In this document: in pieces, positions 17,206-24,214 of the stretch
How positions within the stretch are numbered: position 1 is the stretch's first letter
How the letters are laid out: every line of letters begins with the position of its first letter
Source: Ruminococcus sp.
Lineage (GTDB): Bacteria > Bacillota > Clostridia > Oscillospirales > Ruminococcaceae
Direction: 5' to 3'
NCBI GenBank assembly: GCA_017935865.1
Contig: JAGBGT010000039.1
Location: forward strand, 1-35,498
Length of the DNA stretch: 35,498 nt
Position numbers and translations under genes: made by a program
Notes under the pieces: model-generated
Databases searched by the model: none
Seen by the model: only the letters and a program-made list of their open reading frames with translations
What the model was told of the DNA's origin: nothing

Positions 17206-18477
17206 ATGCATAAGAATACCCAGAAATTTGTTATTACGGGAGGCAGACGGCTTTGCGGTGAAATTGCCTTGCAGGGCAGTAAAAACAGCGCGCTTCCCAT
17301 AATGGCGGCGGCTTTTCTTGCACAGGGTGAGACCGTTCTGAAAGGCTGCCCGAAGCTGACGGACGTTTACTCTGCAATGAGGATCCTTACCTGCCTCGGA
17401 TGCAGATGCCGCATGGAGGGCAGCAATGCAGTGATTGACAGCAGCAGCCCCGGCAGCTTTTCCATATCCGACGAGCTTATGGGGGAAATGCGCTCCTCCA
17501 TTATGTTCATGGGAGCAATACTCGGCAGAATGGGCGAATGCGAGGTCAGTGCGCCCGGCGGCTGCGAACTGGGCCCGAGACCGATAGATATGCACCTGGC
17601 GGCGCTCCGGAAAATGGGTGCGGAGATCAATATACGCGGCGGCAGGATATATTGCCGATTGCCCTCGGGAAGAGCCAGAGGCACTAAAATATCCCTCTCC
17701 TTTCCGTCTGTCGGCGCGACAGAGAACATCATACTATGCGCAGTGCGTGCGGAGGGTGAAACAATCATAAATAACGCCGCGCGCGAGCCGGAGATCTGCG
17801 ATCTGTGCAGTTTTCTGAGATGCTGCGGCGCAGACATAAAGGGAGACGGCGAAAGCAGGATCGTTATAAACGGCATAGAGAATCTACACGGATGTGAATA
17901 TACGGTCATGCCGGACAGAATAGCAGGGGCTACTTATTTGTCAATAGCTGCGGCTGCCGGCGGCGAGCTTATACTTAAAAATGCCTGCGTGGCTGAAATG
18001 GAGCCGTTTCTGTCGGTTCTGGAGCAGACCGGCTGCTGCGTTTATTCCTCGGAAAACAGGATATATCTCCGCCGCGGAGGCCGTCTCCGGGCAATAAAAA
18101 ACAGGATAAGGACAATGCCGCATCCGGGATTCCCTACAGACGCCCAGGCTGTCCTTATGGCTGCCCTCATAACGGCGGAGGGCACGAGCGTTTTTGAGGA
18201 GAATATTTTCGACTGCCGCTACAGACATACGGATGCACTTATAAAAATGGGCGCGGATATTGAGGTCATGGGCAAGGCTGCGGTGATACGCGGAGTTGAC
18301 AGGCTACACGGAGCTGAAGCGGAAGCAACTGACCTGAGAGGCGGTGCGGCTGTTGCAGCGGCGGCTCTCAGCGCGGATGGCACAACGGTGCTGACGGGAA
18401 TAGGCCATATCGACAGAGGCTATGAAAAATTTGAGGAGGCTGTTACGTCTCTCGGCGGTATCATACGGAGAGAGTAA
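17206..18477 (+). CDS. murA: UDP-N-acetylglucosamine 1-carboxyvinyltransferase MurA
   Basis: This 423-residue cytosolic enzyme performs the first committed step, adding enolpyruvate from PEP to UDP-GlcNAc. K26-N27 in GSKNSALP and the catalytic loop cysteine C120 in APGGCELGPRPIDMH are present; a cysteine here predicts normal fosfomycin sensitivity. Length matches the family. GAGGTGG at 17195-17201 precedes the ATG. Firmicutes often carry two murA copies; this one is linked to division genes and sits 10 bases before ftsQ, in the place where other clusters carry murB or murC. Confidence 0.95.
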   Translation: MHKNTQKFVITGGRRLCGEIALQGSKNSALPIMAAAFLAQGETVLKGCPKLTDVYSAMRILTCLGCRCRMEGSNAVIDSSSPGSFSISDELMGEMRSSIMFMGAILGRMGECEVSAPGGCELGPRPIDMHLAALRKMGAEINIRGGRIYCRLPSGRARGTKISLSFPSVGATENIILCAVRAEGETIINNAAREPEICDLCSFLRCCGADIKGDGESRIVINGIENLHGCEYTVMPDRIAGATYLSIAAAAGGELILKNACVAEMEPFLSVLEQTGCCVYSSENRIYLRRGGRLRAIKNRIRTMPHPGFPTDAQAVLMAALITAEGTSVFEENIFDCRYRHTDALIKMGADIEVMGKAAVIRGVDRLHGAEAEATDLRGGAAVAAAALSADGTTVLTGIGHIDRGYEKFEEAVTSLGGIIRRE

Positions 18478-18487
18478 GTGAGAAAAT

Positions 18488-19366
18488 ATGAATGACGTAG
18501 AAAAGACCAATATAGAGCGAAAAAACAGCGGCAAGCGTATGCGCAGGAGAAAACGGATGATGAGTCTGTATGTTTTTCTGGTCATGCTTCTTGTGCTGAC
18601 AGTGGGCGTTACAGCCTGTTTCACTTTCCTGTTTAACGTTGACGAGATTGTGGTATCGGGAGAGTCGGACAGTTATACTTATATGGAGATAGTGGAGGCA
18701 TCAGGGATCCGTGCCGGCGATAATCTTTTCCGGATGGATACGGGGAAGGCTGAGAAGGCTATCCTTGACAATCTGCTCAATGTGGAGACGGCAGAGGTCA
18801 ACAGGGATTTCCCCTCCACCCTGCGTATCCACGTTACCAGGTGTATACCTGCATATAATATACAGCATGAAAACGGAGTTCTGCTGGTCAGCCGGAAAGG
18901 AAAAATACTTTCGGATAATAATTTCTACACCCAGACAGAGGAGCTGCCGATAATCTATGGCTTCGACCCGGCAGATCTGACCGCTGGAACTCAGATCGCG
19001 TCAAATAACCAGAACAAATACGACGCGTTCACACAGCTCATCAGCCGCTTTGACAGGGATGACAACAGCGATATAGCGTCAATCGACCTGACAAACGAGT
19101 ACGATATCGTGGTGTACTACCGCAGCGGACTTGTTTTCAGAATGGGTAATTGGACTGACGTGGACTACAAGCTGGATCTGGCGCAGAATGTTATGAATGA
19201 CGAGTCAGTCAAGGGAAAAAAGGGCGAATTGAGAATGGTCGGTTCTAATCAGTGCAGCTTCCGGAGCAGCGGAGAAAGCGAAACTGCTGTTACAACGTCT
19301 CCGCCTGTCACAGATATTCAGGGAGATCCGGTCACACCGGAGACGACGACGGCAGTGGTATTCTGA
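18488..19366 (+). CDS. ftsQ: Cell division protein FtsQ/DivIB
   Basis: This 292-residue bitopic protein has a basic cytoplasmic tail (1-25), a transmembrane helix at about 27-48 and then a POTRA domain starting FNVDEIVVSGES. A beta domain with the RDFPSTLRIHVTRCIPAYNI stretch follows, and then a Thr/Pro-rich tail. It works with FtsL and DivIC at the septum. Gram-positive members are called DivIB. The ribosome site is weak (AAGTGAG) and the start lies 10 bases after murA, so coupled translation is likely. It is the last gene before the ftsZ promoter. Confidence 0.88.
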   Translation: MNDVEKTNIERKNSGKRMRRRKRMMSLYVFLVMLLVLTVGVTACFTFLFNVDEIVVSGESDSYTYMEIVEASGIRAGDNLFRMDTGKAEKAILDNLLNVETAEVNRDFPSTLRIHVTRCIPAYNIQHENGVLLVSRKGKILSDNNFYTQTEELPIIYGFDPADLTAGTQIASNNQNKYDAFTQLISRFDRDDNSDIASIDLTNEYDIVVYYRSGLVFRMGNWTDVDYKLDLAQNVMNDESVKGKKGELRMVGSNQCSFRSSGESETAVTTSPPVTDIQGDPVTPETTTAVVF

Positions 19367-19462
19367 GTTGATTGGAAATTGATTAAAATGCGCAAAAACA
19401 GCCTGAAAATCAGTGGGTTTATTGGCTGAATTGTAGAAAATAATTAATAATAGATGTTTCTC

Positions 19463-19491
19463 TTGCATTAATAATTGAAATGTGATAAAAT
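19463..19491 (+). promoter_or_regulatory. ftsZ promoter
   Basis: TTGCAT at 19463-19468, a 17-base spacer and TAAAAT at 19486-19491 preceded by TGTGA, giving an extended -10. It lies in the 200-base gap after ftsQ, so ftsZ can be transcribed separately from the cluster. Confidence 0.65.
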
Positions 19492-19566
19492 AATAGTTGT
19501 AATTATGACTTATTGTATTTGGATTTTAGGTTGTATGGGCACATAAAAAATAGGAGGAGTTTCAAA

Positions 19567-20682
19567 ATGTCAGATTTTAACTACGAGGAAGCAATGGAAC
19601 CCGATGTTAATATAAAGGTCATAGGTGTCGGCGGCGGCGGCGGAAACGCTGTAAACTGCATGGTCGACTCCGGTGTCGGCAATATTGAGTATATTGCGGT
19701 TAACACAGATGCAAAGGCACTTAACAAGTCAAAGGCAGAGACAAGAATACCGATCGGTGCAAAGCTCACAAAGGGCAGAGGCGCCGGAAACAAGCCTGAG
19801 ATAGGACAGCGCAGCGCAGAGGAGAACAGAGACGAAATCGAGGCTCATCTCAAGGGCGCGGATATGATTTTTATTACAGCAGGAATGGGCGGCGGCACAG
19901 GTACGGGCGCGGCTCCTGTTGTGGCTAAAATCGCAAAGGAAATGGATATTCTCACAGTTGCTGTTGTTACAAAGCCCTTCCTTTTCGAGAGAGAGCAGAA
20001 GATGGCACAGGCAGAAAAAGGAATCGCTGAACTGAGAAAATATGTTGATTCCCTTATTGTCATTCCTAACGAGAAGCTTCTGGAGGGCAAGCAGGCTCTC
20101 ACTATGAAGCAGTCTTTCTCGCTTTCTGATGATATTCTGAAAACAGGCGTTAAGAGCATCTCTGATCTGATCGTTGAAGAGGGGTACATAAACCTGGATT
20201 TTGCTGATGTTTCCACGATCATGAGGGGCGCAGGATACGCACATATGGCTATCGGACACGGTTCCGGCAAGGATAAGGCGAAGGAAGCTGCAAATGCCGT
20301 TATCTCCAGCCCTCTTCTTGAGACGTCTATCTCCGGTGCTAAGAGGCTTCTTATCAATATCGCTATGTCTGAGGATATTCTGTCCTCTGATGTTGACGCA
20401 GCTACAAAGATGATAACTGATACGGCTGCTGATAATGTTGAATTCATTTTCGGTACTGCATTCAAGGAGGATATGCAGGACGAGATGACAATTACCGTCA
20501 TTGCAGCCGGTTTTGACGATCCTGACACTCCTGCTGCTGAAAATGCAGGCGCGGAGGCTCAGGAAGACGGCGTTATCAAGATAGATAATCCCCTTATTGA
20601 GGAGATTAACAACGCGGAGCAGCCTAAAAAGGCTGAGCCGGACTATGATCTGGACGACATCCTCAAGATCCTTGGCGGCTGA
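19567..20682 (+). CDS. ftsZ: Cell division GTPase FtsZ
   Basis: This 371-residue tubulin homologue forms the Z-ring. VIGVGGGGGNAVN (18-30), the tubulin signature GGGTGTG (108-114), the RIPIGAKLTKGRGAGNKPEIG region and a T7-loop region are intact. AGGAGG at 19552-19557 fixes the ATG at 19567; an upstream start at 19513 would add an unrelated 18 residues. After a short acidic linker the C-terminus is DYDLDDILKILGG, which lacks the usual DIPxFLR peptide with basic residues that binds FtsA, SepF and others. No ftsA is linked. A terminator-like hairpin follows. Confidence 0.96.
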   Translation: MSDFNYEEAMEPDVNIKVIGVGGGGGNAVNCMVDSGVGNIEYIAVNTDAKALNKSKAETRIPIGAKLTKGRGAGNKPEIGQRSAEENRDEIEAHLKGADMIFITAGMGGGTGTGAAPVVAKIAKEMDILTVAVVTKPFLFEREQKMAQAEKGIAELRKYVDSLIVIPNEKLLEGKQALTMKQSFSLSDDILKTGVKSISDLIVEEGYINLDFADVSTIMRGAGYAHMAIGHGSGKDKAKEAANAVISSPLLETSISGAKRLLINIAMSEDILSSDVDAATKMITDTAADNVEFIFGTAFKEDMQDEMTITVIAAGFDDPDTPAAENAGAEAQEDGVIKIDNPLIEEINNAEQPKKAEPDYDLDDILKILGG

Positions 20683-20718
20683 TGCCGGATTCGCACTTAA
20701 AGTATAATAATTGACCAG

Positions 20719-20747
20719 AAGAGGCGGCTTTGTGTAGGTCGCCTCTT
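20719..20747 (+). terminator. Probable terminator after ftsZ
   Basis: AAGAGGCG (20719-20726) pairs with CGCCTCTT (20740-20747). The following TTGCTTTCG tract is only moderately T-rich, so efficiency is uncertain. Confidence 0.55.
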
Positions 20748-20798
20748 GCTTTCGTTAAAATCACTAAAATTCAACGCGAAAATTCTACATTTTTACAA

Positions 20799-20827
20799 TT
20801 GAATACAAGTTAAAAATATGTTATAAT
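20799..20827 (+). promoter_or_regulatory. Promoter of the DivIVA-like gene
   Basis: TTGAAT at 20799-20804, a 17-base spacer and TATAAT at 20822-20827 with TG one base upstream (extended -10). It lies about 165 bases before the coding start, leaving a long leader. Confidence 0.7.
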
Positions 20828-20872
20828 TATTTTAAGAATTAATTCAAATTAGATATTTGAATGTCGTGACAG

Positions 20873-20933
20873 AAAAAGAATATACCTCCTTTGCAGTTTA
20901 GGCTCATTCTGCAGAGGGCTGTTTGTTCTTTTT
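20873..20933 (+). promoter_or_regulatory. Nested hairpin in the leader of the DivIVA-like gene
   Basis: AAAAAGAA (20873-20880) pairs with TTCTTTTT (20926-20933) around an imperfect inner stem, CCTCCTTTGCAG with CTGCAGAGG. The inner stem followed by a U-rich run could act as an attenuator. It lies about 45 bases downstream of the predicted start and 47 before the ribosome site. Confidence 0.4.
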
Positions 20934-20991
20934 CAGTGCCCTGCGGGGAGAAAATACTTCCGCGGTTTGCTGCGGAGATAGGAGTACATAC

Positions 20992-22644
20992 ATGGAACAG
21001 CCAAGCATTTTAAGGGAAACGAGAATGGGTCAGAAAGGCTTCGTCAAAGAAGACGTTCTGACTTATCTCGATGAACTAAATTCTAAAAATGAGGAGCTTG
21101 AAAGGAAGCTCAAAGAGGTCTCGGGCGAAAAGCCTGCCGATCCTCAGGAGATTATAAAGTTCAGAACACAGGTGGATAACCTCCAGGCAAAGCTTAATTC
21201 TTCTAATATGGCTCTGAGAGAGGCTATAAAGGAAAAGGAAGAGCTCCAGAAACAGCTTGACAGGATCAAGGCAGGCGGCGCTGCTCCTGCTGCCGGTTCA
21301 AATGTTGTTGAGAATCCCCAGACAAAGGCGGCTCTTGACGCTGCCAGAAGAGAAATCGATAACCTGAAAGCTCAGCTTAAGGCTGCAAATGAGAAGACTG
21401 CTGCACCCGCTCCTGCACAGGGAGCCGCCGGAAATCAGCAGGCTGCGATTGAGGCTGCCAGGAAGGAGATCGATAACCTGAGAAGTCAGCTTAAGGCTGC
21501 CGATCAAAAGGCTTCCGACGCTGCAAAAAAAGCCGCTGAGGCTGAAAAAAGAGCAGCCGATGCTGCAAAGAATGCACCTGCCGCTCCATCTGCATCCAGC
21601 GCGGAGCTTGAAAAGGCTAAGCAGGAGGTTACGAAGATCTCTGCCGACCTCAAGGCTCGGGAAGAGGCTCTTAAAGCTAAAACTGCCGAGCTGGAGGCTG
21701 CTAACAAGGCTTCTGCCGAAAAGGACAGCCGGATCGCTCAGTTGAAGAAAGACAACGCGTCTGCCGCTGATAAGGATAAGGAAATCGCCGAGTTGAATAA
21801 GGAAATCGCAACTCTCAAGGAGAATGCGACCAACCCTGCGGCTCTCATGGGCTCGCTCTTCACAGAGGCTCAGAAGACTGTTAATCAGCTTAAAGCTCAG
21901 GCTGAACAGGAGGCTGCGGCAACTACAAAGGATGCCGATGACAAGGCTAAGAAGGTCGTCGACGAGGCAAATGCTGTTGCCGAAAAGACTATAAATGACG
22001 CTAATGCTACTGCTGAAAAGACTATAAAAGAGGCTAATGAGGCTGCTGAGAAAACTATTAACGATGCCAATGCACAGGCTGAGACTGCCATTAATGACGC
22101 AAACAGCAAGGTTGCAAAGCTCAACGAAATTTCATCTACAGTACGTTCTATGCTTCTTACGGAGATAGAGGGCGTAAATGCAAAATTCAACGACCTTACG
22201 GCTTCTATGAATACCCTCGCAAACCAGGCTTCCGACAGAATGAAGGATGCGCAGGTCGTTATTGACCAGGCTCGCGACGCTGTTGGCTCAAAGGATGAGA
22301 ACGTTATCAAGGCTGCCGAAGCTACCAAGGCTAAGTTCGAGGCTGCTTCCGCGCCAAGGGCTGCTGCTCCTGTTACGGAGTCTGTACCTTCAAGCAAAAC
22401 TGTTGATTCAACGCCTAAAATGGCATCAAGCGATCCGTTCGCAAGTGTTTCCGGCGGAGCATACAGAGGCGGTTCTTCCTCTTCTGCTAAGCCTCAGAGC
22501 TCAAATTTCAACAGCTCGTCCCATTCACATACACCGGCTCAGGAGGCTTCTAAGCCCGCACCTAAAAAGCCGGTAAGCAATTTCAATTTTGATATGTCAG
22601 ATCTTCTCAAGGCTGCCGAAGAAGAGGCAGCTAAGGAGCAGTAA
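20992..22644 (+). CDS. DivIVA-like coiled-coil protein
   Basis: This is a 550-residue soluble protein. The N-terminus MGQKGFVKEDVLTYLDELN followed by a coiled coil resembles the DivIVA/GpsB membrane-binding start. Two related segments (REIDNLKAQLKAANEK and KEIDNLRSQLKAADQK) are linked by Ala/Pro stretches. Long Ala/Glu/Lys coiled coil follows. Residues 326-369 hold four 11-residue repeats of the ANAxAEKTIND type, preceded by a weaker fifth. The C-terminal 120 residues are Ser/Pro-rich with a final FDMSDLLKAAEEEAAKEQ helix. DivIVA recruits polar and septal proteins; the place after ftsZ fits, but length (family usually about 160-300) and low-complexity composition make the assignment tentative. 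AGGAG at 20980-20984 supports the ATG at 20992. Confidence 0.7.
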   Translation: MEQPSILRETRMGQKGFVKEDVLTYLDELNSKNEELERKLKEVSGEKPADPQEIIKFRTQVDNLQAKLNSSNMALREAIKEKEELQKQLDRIKAGGAAPAAGSNVVENPQTKAALDAARREIDNLKAQLKAANEKTAAPAPAQGAAGNQQAAIEAARKEIDNLRSQLKAADQKASDAAKKAAEAEKRAADAAKNAPAAPSASSAELEKAKQEVTKISADLKAREEALKAKTAELEAANKASAEKDSRIAQLKKDNASAADKDKEIAELNKEIATLKENATNPAALMGSLFTEAQKTVNQLKAQAEQEAAATTKDADDKAKKVVDEANAVAEKTINDANATAEKTIKEANEAAEKTINDANAQAETAINDANSKVAKLNEISSTVRSMLLTEIEGVNAKFNDLTASMNTLANQASDRMKDAQVVIDQARDAVGSKDENVIKAAEATKAKFEAASAPRAAAPVTESVPSSKTVDSTPKMASSDPFASVSGGAYRGGSSSSAKPQSSNFNSSSHSHTPAQEASKPAPKKPVSNFNFDMSDLLKAAEEEAAKEQ

Positions 22645-23345
22645 TATTTTAGCTATCCCACTTCCGACAGCCTGAGCTTTCGGGCTGTCGGTAAACTCTT
22701 TATAAAACCGGTTTGGTTGACCTGGAACGCGGCGGATGCCGCAGTAGGTCGGTGAATTTTGGGTGGTATCTTGCTTAAATTGGATCTCAATTTGAATGAA
22801 TTCTGCGGTAAAACTGACGTAGAGCTTGCACTGTTGCCAAAATGCAATACCAAAATTGCAGCAGGGCAGCGGGAGACGTTCATATACGACGTTTCTCAAA
22901 GCTGATTTTTATTAGAGCGGAAATTTTTTCACCTCATAGCTACTGTATTGACGATTTACGTCGGGAGGAAACTCCGGTGAGCATTAATATCAATAAAGAG
23001 TTTTTTTCCGAGCAGGGCGGCATCGCCTGAAAGCCGGATATATCCGTAATATCTGCGGATAGTATTATTCGGTATGCAAGGAAATAAATCCGCATTTTCT
23101 GTCAGCAGCAAAAAATAACAGTGACAAGACGACCGTGTAGCTTAACATCAAAGCGCCGTGCGTTCTGATTTGCCGATTTATCTTTTTTTACAGGCATTTT
23201 TTCGCTTTATTCAGTTTACTGAGTAAAACAAGTCATGCATCCCTATCGTTTGTCTGTAATCTGGGTATATCTCAGTCCGGAACGTCCCGGAGATGTTGGT
23301 TGAAATCCAATCGGGGTCCAAATAAAATAAGTGAGGTAAAGGACA
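22645..23345 (+). other. Long intergenic region without a convincing gene
   Basis: These 701 bases hold a 9-bp hairpin CCGACAGCC/GGCTGTCGG (22664-22691) that may end the preceding transcript, though it lacks a T run. A 12-base perfect palindrome CGGATATATCCG lies at 23035-23046. Several short open frames on both strands lack coding character. The stretch 23293-23318 looks like a tRNA T-arm (GTTGGTTGAAATCC) but has no matching acceptor stem. No clear promoter for the zinc-ribbon gene was found. It may carry a degraded repeat or an unrecognised RNA. Confidence 0.4.
22977..23030 (+). CDS. Possible 17-residue peptide ORF
   Basis: A GTG start at 22977 has GGGAGG at 22963-22968 with an ideal 8-base spacing and encodes 17 residues (VSININKEFFSEQGGIA) before TGA. 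No promoter or homologue is recognised. It could be a real small peptide, the start of a lost gene, or chance. Confidence 0.2.
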   Translation: MSININKEFFSEQGGIA

Positions 23346-23621
23346 ATGTACGAGGACAAGACTTTAGTCTGCAAGGAGTGCGGAAATGAATTCGTATTCA
23401 CAGCAGGCGAGCAGGAGTTTTACGCTGAAAAAGGTCTTACGCATGAGCCCCAGAGATGTAAGACCTGCCGTGATGCGAGAAAGAACGGCGGCAGAAGCGA
23501 AAGGGTAGTGTACACAGGAGTATGTGCAACTTGCGGCGGAGAAGCAAAGGTTCCTTTCGAGCCCAGGGACGGAAGACCTGTTTATTGCAGCGACTGCTTC
23601 GCTCGTCTGAATCAGGATTGA
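23346..23621 (+). CDS. Small zinc-ribbon protein
   Basis: This 91-residue cytosolic protein has two Cys clusters. LVCKECGNEFVFTAGEQEFY with RCKTCRD forms a CxxC-CxxC zinc ribbon of the kind widespread in clostridia. GVCATCGGEAKVPF with VYCSDCF forms a second one resembling the CxxDC-type motif. The middle is basic (ARKNGGRSERV). Binding of nucleic acid or protein is possible, but the function is unknown. GAGGTAAAGG precedes the ATG. It is followed by an attenuator-like structure and then a DUF1858 gene. Confidence 0.85.
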   Translation: MYEDKTLVCKECGNEFVFTAGEQEFYAEKGLTHEPQRCKTCRDARKNGGRSERVVYTGVCATCGGEAKVPFEPRDGRPVYCSDCFARLNQD

Positions 23622-23684
23622 TCTGTCACCACAGCTCTCTCAGAGAGGCTGCTGATGATGCGTCATTCCTCTTGTTAGGGTGGC

Positions 23685-23772
23685 AACTTAAGGAGGTAAG
23701 AGGTAAGAAAATATGCTGGGGTCAACCCGGAAAACGGTTTTCGCGTAAGTTAGATCTGACCTCTTACTTTTT
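23685..23772 (+). promoter_or_regulatory. Terminator or attenuator with interleaved stems before the DUF1858 gene
   Basis: GTAAGAGGT (23696-23704) pairs with ACCTCTTAC (23759-23767), followed by five T. The 54-base loop holds GGG/CCC and GAAAA/TTTTC hairpins. AACTTA (23685-23690) can pair with TAAGTT inside that loop (23746-23751), or with another TAAGTT just after the T run (23774-23779). The two helices interleave, so they form a pseudoknot or exclude each other. It may simply end the zinc-ribbon transcript, or control the next gene. Confidence 0.5.
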
Positions 23773-23878
23773 CTAAGTTATAGTAACAGCATCGGCTGCC
23801 CGGCGGTCTTGTTTCTATGAAACGGCGGAAAACAGGGAGATACTGCGATCCGCACCAAATGTGAAAGGATGTTCGTAA

Positions 23879-24082
23879 ATGGAAATCACAAAAAATACGA
23901 TTATCGGCGATATTCTTGATGCCGATTTTGAGGTTGCGCCCTATTTTCTCGAAATGGGTATGCACTGTCTGGGATGCCCTTCGTCAAGAGGCGAGTCGAT
24001 CGAAGAGGCTTGCGCTGTTCACGGCAACGACCCCGACGAGCTTGTTAAGAAACTTAACGAGCATTTTGCAAATAAAGAATAG
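23879..24082 (+). CDS. DUF1858 domain protein
   Basis: This 67-residue protein shows the DUF1858 pattern: an N-terminal IGDILDADFEVAPYFLEMGMHCLGCPSS with the CxxCP motif, then SIEEACAVHGNDPDELVKKLNEHF. The same fold occurs at the N-terminus of ScdA/RIC iron-sulfur repair proteins and in hybrid redox proteins. A redox or metal role is plausible but unproven for stand-alone copies. GAAAGGA at 23863-23869 fits the ATG. A terminator-like hairpin lies between it and trmK. Confidence 0.85.
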   Translation: MEITKNTIIGDILDADFEVAPYFLEMGMHCLGCPSSRGESIEEACAVHGNDPDELVKKLNEHFANKE

Positions 24083-24143
24083 ATCCTTGCTTTGATATTG
24101 CCTTGACTGCTTTGTGCGGCGGCGTGTCGGAAAACGGAGGGCA

Positions 24144-24198
24144 GGGCATCTCTGAAAATCCTTTTATGAAAGGGCTTTTGGAGATGCCCGTGTTTTTT
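24144..24198 (+). terminator. Terminator or attenuator just before trmK
   Basis: GGGCATCTC (24144-24152) pairs with GAGATGCCC (24181-24189), with further pairing in the loop, followed by GTG and six T (24193-24198). The trmK ribosome site starts at 24200 and the ATG at 24215. No promoter fits in between, so trmK transcripts should read through this hairpin. Confidence 0.7.
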
Positions 24199-24214
24199 GA
24201 AAGGTCGGGAAAAT

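Noticed and set aside
20423-20682. Premature truncation of FtsZ by frameshift as the cause of its odd tail
   Set aside because: The frame is clean with an acidic linker and a terminator after the stop; the odd tail seems genuine, though reads should be checked.
22597-22899. 100-residue minus-strand open frame
   Set aside because: It overlaps the end of the DivIVA-like gene and a hairpin, lacks a ribosome site and has no recognisable domain.
23262-23322. tRNA-like stretch (T-arm GTTGGTTGAAATCCAAT, D-arm-like CTCAGTCCGG)
   Set aside because: No anticodon arm of proper size and no acceptor stem complementary to CGGGGTC could be found.
23622-23700. Possible T-box (AGAGAG and AGGGTGGCAAC motifs)
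   Set aside because: Only about 60 bases precede the core, too few for stem I with a specifier loop, and the downstream gene is not amino-acid related.
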